NCBI GenBank assembly: GCA_035560935.1
Contig: DATMYQ010000228.1
Coordinates: 1-11,459 of the forward strand
DNA length: 11,459 bases
Origin: DATMYQ01 sp035560935
GTDB lineage: Bacteria; Bacillota; Negativicutes; Sporomusales; Sporomusaceae
Direction: 5' to 3'
The position numbers and the translations under genes are program-made. This document shows positions 6,613 through 11,459 of this stretch, one piece after another. The notes below the pieces were generated by a model. The model was given only the letters and a program-made list of their open reading frames with translations. It did not search any database and had not been told where the DNA came from. The stretch's first letter is position 1. Every line of letters begins with the position of its first letter.

Positions 6613-7533
6613 ATGAATTGTGACAATGCTGGGAAAAACAGTCTGATTCGCTGGAGTCGATTGCTGCTGACAGAATTGCGGCCCCGGCAGTGGACAAAAA
6701 ATTTACTGGTCTTTGGAGCATTGCTATTTTCGTTTCCGATAGCAACGCCGGCGATGTTTTTGCGGGCTTTTATCGGATTCGTTTTATTCTGCCTGATTTC
6801 CGGCTGTGTCTATATTTTTAATGACTTTTCCGATCGGGAAGCAGACCGGCGGCACCCGGAAAAACAGCACCGCCCGATGGCGTCCGGAGCGTTGAACCCG
6901 TATCTGGGTTTGGCATTTGGCTGTATATTGCTGTTGGGGGCGATATTTACGGCATTCTGGGTAGATATAGATTTTGGAATTTTACTGGCGGCCTATTTTG
7001 TGATGAACATGGCGTATACGTTTCACTTAAAGCATGTGGTGATCCTGGATGTGATGATTATCGCCGCTGGTTTTGTATTCCGGGCAATTGGCGGGGCGCT
7101 GGTGGTTGACCTGCCCTTTACTCCCTGGTTTTTGATGTGCGCCATGTGGCTGGCGCTGTTTTTGGCGATTAGCAAACGCCGCCATGAAATGCGGCTGATG
7201 AGTGCCGGCAACGGGCTGCTGCCGGCAGGGCCGGAAAGTTCCCGACGGGTGCTGGCTTTTTATACGGCGGAATTATTGAATCAGTTGATCAGTGTGGTGA
7301 CTACGGCTACGATTATCAGTTATTCGCTGTTTACCTTTACTTCCGGGCATACGCTGTTGCTGATGTGGACCATCCCGCTGGTGATGTATGGAATGTTTCG
7401 CTATTTGTATCTGGTTTATGTGGAAGAACTGGGCGGACGCCCGGAAGAAGTCCTGTTGGGTGATGTCCATATTTCAGGTACCGTCATCGCTTTTGCGGTT
7501 GCGGTGGCCGTGATTTTGGGGTGCCTGGAATAG
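6613..7533 (+). CDS. UbiA-family prenyltransferase, decaprenyl-phosphate phosphoribosyltransferase-like
   Basis: A polytopic membrane enzyme of 306 residues that probably transfers a phosphoribosyl group from PRPP to a polyprenyl phosphate, giving a polyprenyl-phosphoryl-phosphopentose. It follows the pattern of the mycobacterial Rv3806c type more than menaquinone or heme UbiA enzymes. Marks are LRPRQWTKNLLVFG (22-35), the first Asp motif NDFSDREAD (N70, D71, D74, D78) followed by RRHPEKQHRPMASG, the second motif Y135-x3-LKH-x4-D146, then FRAIGG, the WFLMC...LFLAISKRRHE segment and the late GGRPEEVLLGD. ATG at 6613 is preferred, though AAAGGAGG (6592-6599) lies 13 bases away, longer than usual; no start codon lies closer. 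The next three genes encode proteins suited to processing its product. Acceptor chain length and the exact sugar are not visible. Confidence 0.85.
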   Translation: MNCDNAGKNSLIRWSRLLLTELRPRQWTKNLLVFGALLFSFPIATPAMFLRAFIGFVLFCLISGCVYIFNDFSDREADRRHPEKQHRPMASGALNPYLGLAFGCILLLGAIFTAFWVDIDFGILLAAYFVMNMAYTFHLKHVVILDVMIIAAGFVFRAIGGALVVDLPFTPWFLMCAMWLALFLAISKRRHEMRLMSAGNGLLPAGPESSRRVLAFYTAELLNQLISVVTTATIISYSLFTFTSGHTLLLMWTIPLVMYGMFRYLYLVYVEELGGRPEEVLLGDVHISGTVIAFAVAVAVILGCLE

Positions 7534-7567
7534 GCCAGACCATGGCATGAAGAAGGAGAGCGGAACC

Positions 7568-7906
7568 ATGAAAGATATTTTGATTGTGCTGTTGTCTGTG
7601 GCGCTGGGGGCGCTGGGACAGATTGCGTTTAAATATGGGGCGATGCAGATCCCGGCAGCAGGTACGCTACTGGATAAAATCACCTGGCCGATTGTGCTGG
7701 GCCTCGGTTTGTACGGTATCAGCACCATCCTTTGGATACAGGCTTTGCGCTCGATTGAACTGAGCTTTGCCTATCCGCTAATCAGTCTGGGCTATGTGTT
7801 CGTTTTTCTGGCGTCGTATTTTTTATTTCATGAGGCGATCGGTCTAACCCGCATTGCCGGCTTGGTTTTGATTTTGAGCGGCATATTTTTGGTGGCCCGT
7901 TCTTAG
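7568..7906 (+). CDS. Small four-helix EamA/SMR-type carrier, ArnE/ArnF-like (possible polyprenyl-P-sugar flippase)
   Basis: A 112-residue membrane protein with four predicted helices, the size of SMR and ArnE/ArnF half-transporters. ATG at 7568 follows AAGGAGAG (7553-7560) by 7 bases; the upstream ATG at 7547 precedes that site and is rejected. The first helix has GQIAFKYG (residues 17-24) rather than the membrane glutamate of drug-exporting EmrE, which points away from multidrug efflux. Later motifs, FAYPLISLGYVFVFLASYFLF followed by HE and RIAGLVLILSGI read across the last helices, fit the EamA/ArnE/ArnF group. It lies 34 bases after the polyprenyl phosphoribosyltransferase-like gene, so a role in flipping a lipid-linked sugar across the membrane is plausible, probably as a dimer. 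This function is inferred from context. Confidence 0.8.
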   Translation: MKDILIVLLSVALGALGQIAFKYGAMQIPAAGTLLDKITWPIVLGLGLYGISTILWIQALRSIELSFAYPLISLGYVFVFLASYFLFHEAIGLTRIAGLVLILSGIFLVARS

Positions 7907-7936
7907 TTCTTATTTTATTGTTAAAGGGGTTATGGC

Positions 7937-8371
7937 GTGATTTGGTATATTGTGATGCCGTTACTGGCGTGGTTGGTCGCCGGTTCGGTAAAATTCGTCG
8001 TGAATTATTGCCGGTTTGGCCGCCAGGCGATCGGACTGGTCGGTAACGGTGGTTTTCCCAGTACCCACACGACGGTGGCGGCCGGGACCGTGGGGCTGAT
8101 TGTGCTGCGGGAAGGTTTACAGAGCCCGGTGGTTGGGCTGGGAATTGCTTTTTTACTGATTACGGTGATTGACGCTATGGGGCTCCGACGGGCCGTGGGC
8201 CGGCAGGCATCCCGGATTAACCAGTTAGAAAAACAGGCAGGACGTACGGACCGGCCGCTGCGGGAACGACAGGGGCATACTCCGCTGGAAGTGCTGGGTG
8301 GAGCCGTTCTGGGCATGCTTTTGGCATTGCTGGTGCAAGGATTGGCCGGTGGGACAGGAGTGACGCCATGA
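7937..8371 (+). CDS. Divergent PAP2 family protein (membrane phosphatase homologue)
   Basis: A 144-residue membrane protein of the divergent PAP2 (DUF212) family. The start is GTG at 7937, 7 bases after AAAGGGG (7923-7929); the nearby ATG at 7932 runs into a stop after one codon. Family marks are GGFPSTH (PSTH at 41-44, the PAP2 phosphate-binding motif with H44), AMGLRRAVGRQASRIN from residue 80, and the RERQGHTPLEV segment (H114, P116, E118). Helices lie at about 3-22, 45-57, 63-79 and 120-135. Lipid-phosphate phosphatases of the wider PAP2 superfamily include the mycobacterial enzyme proposed to remove the 5-phosphate from polyprenyl-phosphoryl-phosphoribose, which would suit this neighbourhood. 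Catalysis by divergent PAP2 members is poorly established, so activity is inferred. It overlaps the next gene by 4 bases (ATGA). Confidence 0.87.
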   Translation: MIWYIVMPLLAWLVAGSVKFVVNYCRFGRQAIGLVGNGGFPSTHTTVAAGTVGLIVLREGLQSPVVGLGIAFLLITVIDAMGLRRAVGRQASRINQLEKQAGRTDRPLRERQGHTPLEVLGGAVLGMLLALLVQGLAGGTGVTP

Positions 8372-10263
8372 CGGGCAAAGAATGTTTTGTCGCCGGTTCC
8401 TCATTGCTGATGTTTGTATTCAGCCTATTGGTAATAGCTACGGCCGGCTTTTTTGCCGGGTGGCCGATTCAGTCCGGTTATATCTGCCTGACGCTGCTGT
8501 TCACCGCAGTGTATACTGTGGCGGTGGTTCGTCATTACCACCCCGGAGAAGCACGCAGAGAAATCCTGATGATGGTGGGTAAAAATTTACTGGTCTGCGG
8601 CCTGTTGGTTGGCGCTTTTACTTTGATCAGTGGCCTGTTTTATGACGTGTCCTATGATGGTCAGGTGTATCATCAGGAGGCGGTGGTGCAATTGGCGGAG
8701 GGCTGGAATCCGCTGACGGATTATATGACCAAGAATCGCTCCAATCCGGCCATGCTGTTGAACCACTACGCCAAAGGACCCTGGATTTATGGGGCGGCGT
8801 TGTATAAGACCACGGGTCATATTGAGCAAAGTAAAGCATTTAACTGGGTGCTGATGGCTGCCGGTTTTTTTCTGACGCTGGCCGCATTGCGTGATCTTCG
8901 CCGCCTGGGGAGGAAGAACGCAGTTTGGCTGAGCCTGATTATGGCGTTGAATCCGGTGACGGTATATCAATTATTCAGCTTTTACATTGATGGGCAATTG
9001 GCTTCGCTGCTATTGTGCCTGCTGGCACTGGGACGGCTGCTGTGGACTGGCGGTGACCGGTTTGCGGCAGCGACGATGGCGATGGTGCTGGTGCTGCTGG
9101 TGAATATCAAATTTACCGGTGTGGTGTACGGTGCCGTGGCGATGGCCATGCTGCTGGGCTGGGCGTTGCTGCTGCGGCGTGATTTGGTCCGGCTGCTGTT
9201 GCCGGCCACTGTGGTGGGGATGCTTGTGGGGGTTCTGTTTGCCGGCTTTAATCCGTATGTCACCAACACCGTGGGATTTGGCCATCCTTTCTATCCCCTG
9301 TATGGTCGCTCGGGTGCTACGATGGACATTATGACCACCAATTCGCCGGAACCTTTTCTGCAAATGAACGCGTTGGAAAAACTGGCAGTAGCCACGTTTT
9401 CCCAGTCGGCAAACAAGGTTGGTTCCGAAGGACTGCCGGTGCTGAAATGGCCATTTTCCCTATCCGGTAAGGAACTGGAAGTGTTTTTGCTAGGGGCGGA
9501 TATCCGATTGGCGGGATTTGGCCCCTGGTTCAGTGGCGCCGTAGTGCTGGCGCTGGGAGTTGTGGGGCTGGGGCTGGCCGATCGCCGGAAGCGCCCGCTG
9601 ACCGCCAATGCTGCGACGATGCCGGGAACAACGTTGCCGCCTGACCGGGCGTCTGTCTATCGGGGACTGGGAGTCGTTCTGTGTGTGCTGCTCAGCGGTC
9701 TGGTGAATCCTGAATCCTGGTGGGCCCGCTATTCACCTCAGTATTGGCTGGTACCGATATTGTTGGCGGTGCTGGCTATGGCCGAAGGCGGAAGACGGCT
9801 GCGCGGATTGGGATATGCGCTGGTGCTGGTATTGACGGTGAATGTCATGCTGGTCGCCACTACGTATGTTTTTGGCAATGCCGTTGCGAGTTTGTCATTC
9901 GATCAGGGAATCGCTGAAATGAAAGAAACGCCGCTGACGGTAGCTGTCGCTTTCCGGGAGTTTCCCGCCCGGCGAGTCATATTAACGGAAAAAGGAATTG
10001 AATATATCCGATTGCGGCCGCTGCCGGAGTTATTGGATATCCCCTACGCGGATGATCTGGCCTGGAAACAGTTGCTGCAAAATGAGGCGGCGGCACAGGC
10101 GACACAGGAACGGCGGCGGAGGAATCCGTTGATGCCGGCCGGCTGGTCGGTGGCGGATCAGCCAGAGGAAGTGTATTTTTATGAAGTGGATATGCGTGTT
10201 TTCCTGGATAACTGTTTGTGGGCGGCGCATCTGGCTGCGGGCCTGAGTGAGCCGGAGCATTAA
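8368..10263 (+). CDS. Large polytopic membrane protein, putative GT-C type glycosyltransferase
   Basis: A 631-residue protein with many hydrophobic helices; I do not recognise the exact family. ATG at 8368 overlaps the preceding stop (ATGA) and follows AGGAG (8356-8360) by 7 bases. Three helices (about 11-31, 37-54, 73-91) are followed by a polar loop YDVSYDGQVYHQEAV (92-106) ending in GWNP. With the N-terminus inside, this loop faces outward, and its acidic residues (D93, D97) resemble the catalytic loop of GT-C transferases that use polyprenyl-phosphate sugars, such as ArnT-like and mannosyltransferase-like proteins. Other features are FYIDGQLAS, FNPYVTN and WARYSPQYWLVPIL, plus a soluble C-terminal tail of about 110 residues. 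Coupling to a prenyltransferase, carrier and phosphatase homologue supports a lipid-sugar-using transferase. It could instead be a polymerase or ligase. Confidence 0.6.
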   Translation: MTGKECFVAGSSLLMFVFSLLVIATAGFFAGWPIQSGYICLTLLFTAVYTVAVVRHYHPGEARREILMMVGKNLLVCGLLVGAFTLISGLFYDVSYDGQVYHQEAVVQLAEGWNPLTDYMTKNRSNPAMLLNHYAKGPWIYGAALYKTTGHIEQSKAFNWVLMAAGFFLTLAALRDLRRLGRKNAVWLSLIMALNPVTVYQLFSFYIDGQLASLLLCLLALGRLLWTGGDRFAAATMAMVLVLLVNIKFTGVVYGAVAMAMLLGWALLLRRDLVRLLLPATVVGMLVGVLFAGFNPYVTNTVGFGHPFYPLYGRSGATMDIMTTNSPEPFLQMNALEKLAVATFSQSANKVGSEGLPVLKWPFSLSGKELEVFLLGADIRLAGFGPWFSGAVVLALGVVGLGLADRRKRPLTANAATMPGTTLPPDRASVYRGLGVVLCVLLSGLVNPESWWARYSPQYWLVPILLAVLAMAEGGRRLRGLGYALVLVLTVNVMLVATTYVFGNAVASLSFDQGIAEMKETPLTVAVAFREFPARRVILTEKGIEYIRLRPLPELLDIPYADDLAWKQLLQNEAAAQATQERRRRNPLMPAGWSVADQPEEVYFYEVDMRVFLDNCLWAAHLAAGLSEPEH

Positions 10264-10277
10264 GAGGAGGGTGGCAC

Positions 10278-11459
10278 GTGGGACACAGAATCAGTCCAGA
10301 CCGGGAATACCGCCTGCTGCAGCGGCGTCTGGACCGTAATATCACCGGGGCGCCGGAATCACCGGTTTTTATGAGAATCCTGGAATTACTGTTTACGCCG
10401 GAGGAGGCGGAACTGGCCCGGCGGGTTCCCACCCGACCGGTGCGCTTGCAAGAACTGTCGCGCCGTCTGCAGGTGCCGGAGGGTGAATTGGACAGACGCC
10501 TGACCGAACTGGCGTCCAAGGGGCTGGTGTTTGACCTGGAATATCAGGGGCAGCGCTATTTTTCCCTGGCACCGGTAGTCATCGGTTTTTTTGAATTTAC
10601 GTTTATGCGTACGGACGGGCAACTGCCATTGGCAGAACTGGCCCGTTTGTTTGAAGAGTATATGCATGGTGATGATCGTTTCGGCCGTGCGGTATTTGGT
10701 GGTCAGACTCAGTTAGCCCGGGCATTGGTCCACGAAGAAGCTTTGCCGGCCGGAAATTACAATGAGGTGTTGGACTGGGAACGGGCCAGCCGGATTGTGG
10801 CGGACGCGGAAGTGGCGGCGCTGGGATTGTGCGCCTGCCGTCACAAGGCGCAGCATTTGGGAACGGTGTGTGCTCACAGTCTGGAGACCTGTTTGTCGTT
10901 CGGCCAGGGGGCCGAGATTTTGGTCCGGCAGGGATTTGCCCGGCGAATCTCCGGCACCGAGGCTTTGCGGGTGCTGGAAGACAGCAAACGGGCCGGCTTG
11001 GCGCAAATCGGCGATAATGTCCGCGATCAGGTGGGCTATATTTGCAATTGTTGCGGTTGCTGCTGCAGTATGTTTACCGCGATGAAACGTTTGCACCTGC
11101 GGGAGGCGGTGGTGTCTTCCAACTGGTTGATGGCGGTGGAGCGGGAGCGCTGCAGCGGCTGTGGACGCTGCGTGCAGGCTTGCCCGCTGGAGGCTATTCA
11201 ACTTATTGCGGAGCAGCAGGAAAATCAGGTGCAACGGGTGCAGTGCAGCGAGGAACTATGTCTGGGATGCGGTATTTGTCCGTCTGTTTGCCGGTCCGGA
11301 GCGTTGCGCATGGTGCCACGTCCCCGGCGGGTATTTACACCGGAAAATACATTGGAACGCATTCTGCAGATGGCCATTGAACGAAAAAAAATAGCTAACT
11401 TATTGTTTGAAGACCCGGAAAGTTTGAGTCACCGGACGTTGGGCCGGATTGTGGCGGCA
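10278..11459 (+). CDS. Winged-helix-like N-terminus plus cysteine-rich di-[4Fe-4S] ferredoxin protein (3' partial)
   Basis: An open frame of 394 codons running off the window end without a stop. GTG at 10278 follows GAGGAGG (10264-10270) by 7 bases. The first ~110 residues are soluble and include a winged-helix-like unit (about 57-100, ELSRRLQVPEGELDRRL then GLVFDLEYQGQRYF). A middle domain has C185-x-C187-RH, C198 and C205, then a dense CNCCGCCC run at 256-263. A classical di-cluster ferredoxin follows: C292/295/298/302-P and C328/331/334/338. I recall similar wHTH-ferredoxin proteins in anaerobic bacteria and archaea, annotated only as 4Fe-4S proteins. A cytoplasmic redox protein or redox-responsive regulator is possible. 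It starts 14 bases after the putative glycosyltransferase stop, so it is probably co-transcribed, though a functional link is unclear. Confidence 0.82.
   Translation, partial: MGHRISPDREYRLLQRRLDRNITGAPESPVFMRILELLFTPEEAELARRVPTRPVRLQELSRRLQVPEGELDRRLTELASKGLVFDLEYQGQRYFSLAPVVIGFFEFTFMRTDGQLPLAELARLFEEYMHGDDRFGRAVFGGQTQLARALVHEEALPAGNYNEVLDWERASRIVADAEVAALGLCACRHKAQHLGTVCAHSLETCLSFGQGAEILVRQGFARRISGTEALRVLEDSKRAGLAQIGDNVRDQVGYICNCCGCCCSMFTAMKRLHLREAVVSSNWLMAVERERCSGCGRCVQACPLEAIQLIAEQQENQVQRVQCSEELCLGCGICPSVCRSGALRMVPRPRRVFTPENTLERILQMAIERKKIANLLFEDPESLSHRTLGRIVAA

Noticed and set aside
7203..7229. Repeated TGCCGGCA palindromes inside the UbiA-like gene
   Set aside because: Short GC-rich palindromes are expected by chance in this coding sequence and do not align with any regulatory position.
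7568..7906. Multidrug efflux pump of the EmrE type
   Set aside because: The first helix lacks the EmrE membrane glutamate and the sequence and context fit the ArnE/ArnF/EamA group better.
1..11459. CRISPR array, insertion sequence, tRNA or phage elements
   Set aside because: No spaced repeats, transposase, terminal repeats with duplications, tRNA-like folds or phage genes were seen on reading both strands.

Overview
All eleven genes found here lie on the + strand. They fall into three blocks: an ABC peptide-type importer (67-3884), a two-gene iron-sulfur membrane module (4003-6307), and a five-gene cluster that starts with a UbiA-family polyprenyl-phosphate transferase and runs off the window end (6613-11459). 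Shine-Dalgarno sites are strong, several starts are GTG, genes are tightly packed with 1- to 35-base overlaps, and [4Fe-4S] proteins are abundant. This suggests an anaerobic Firmicute-type bacterium, perhaps Negativicutes or Clostridia. That placement is inference: no rRNA or other taxonomic marker is present.

Block 1 encodes two permeases (DppB/OppB and DppC/OppC families) and two ATPases (DppD/OppD and DppF/OppF families). It is a complete inner-membrane importer lacking only its substrate-binding protein, which probably lies just upstream of base 1. An 18-bp perfect inverted repeat sits immediately before the first permease's ribosome binding site.

Block 2 starts with a promoter of the MerR-activated type: a -35 and -10 box 19 bp apart with a dyad operator between them. 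No MerR-family regulator gene is in view. The promoter drives a Tat-type DUF362 lipoprotein and a fused NapH-NapG-like protein. The fusion has six predicted [4Fe-4S] clusters and a second Tat motif buried in the middle of the chain. The two look like an extracytoplasmic redox module of unknown substrate. A rho-independent terminator at 6410-6443 closes the block.

Block 3 contains, in order, a decaprenyl-phosphate phosphoribosyltransferase-like UbiA enzyme, a four-helix ArnE/ArnF/EamA-type carrier, a divergent PAP2 phosphatase homologue, and a large polytopic protein that looks like a GT-C glycosyltransferase. It ends with a winged-helix-like, cysteine-rich, di-cluster ferredoxin protein that is cut by the window edge. 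The first four match the steps of mycobacterial polyprenyl-phosphoryl-pentose metabolism (phosphoribosyl transfer, dephosphorylation, flipping, glycosyl transfer) in one compact cluster. This is the best candidate here for an undescribed pathway. It is inferred from family membership and gene order; no epimerase genes (DprE1/DprE2 type) are seen.
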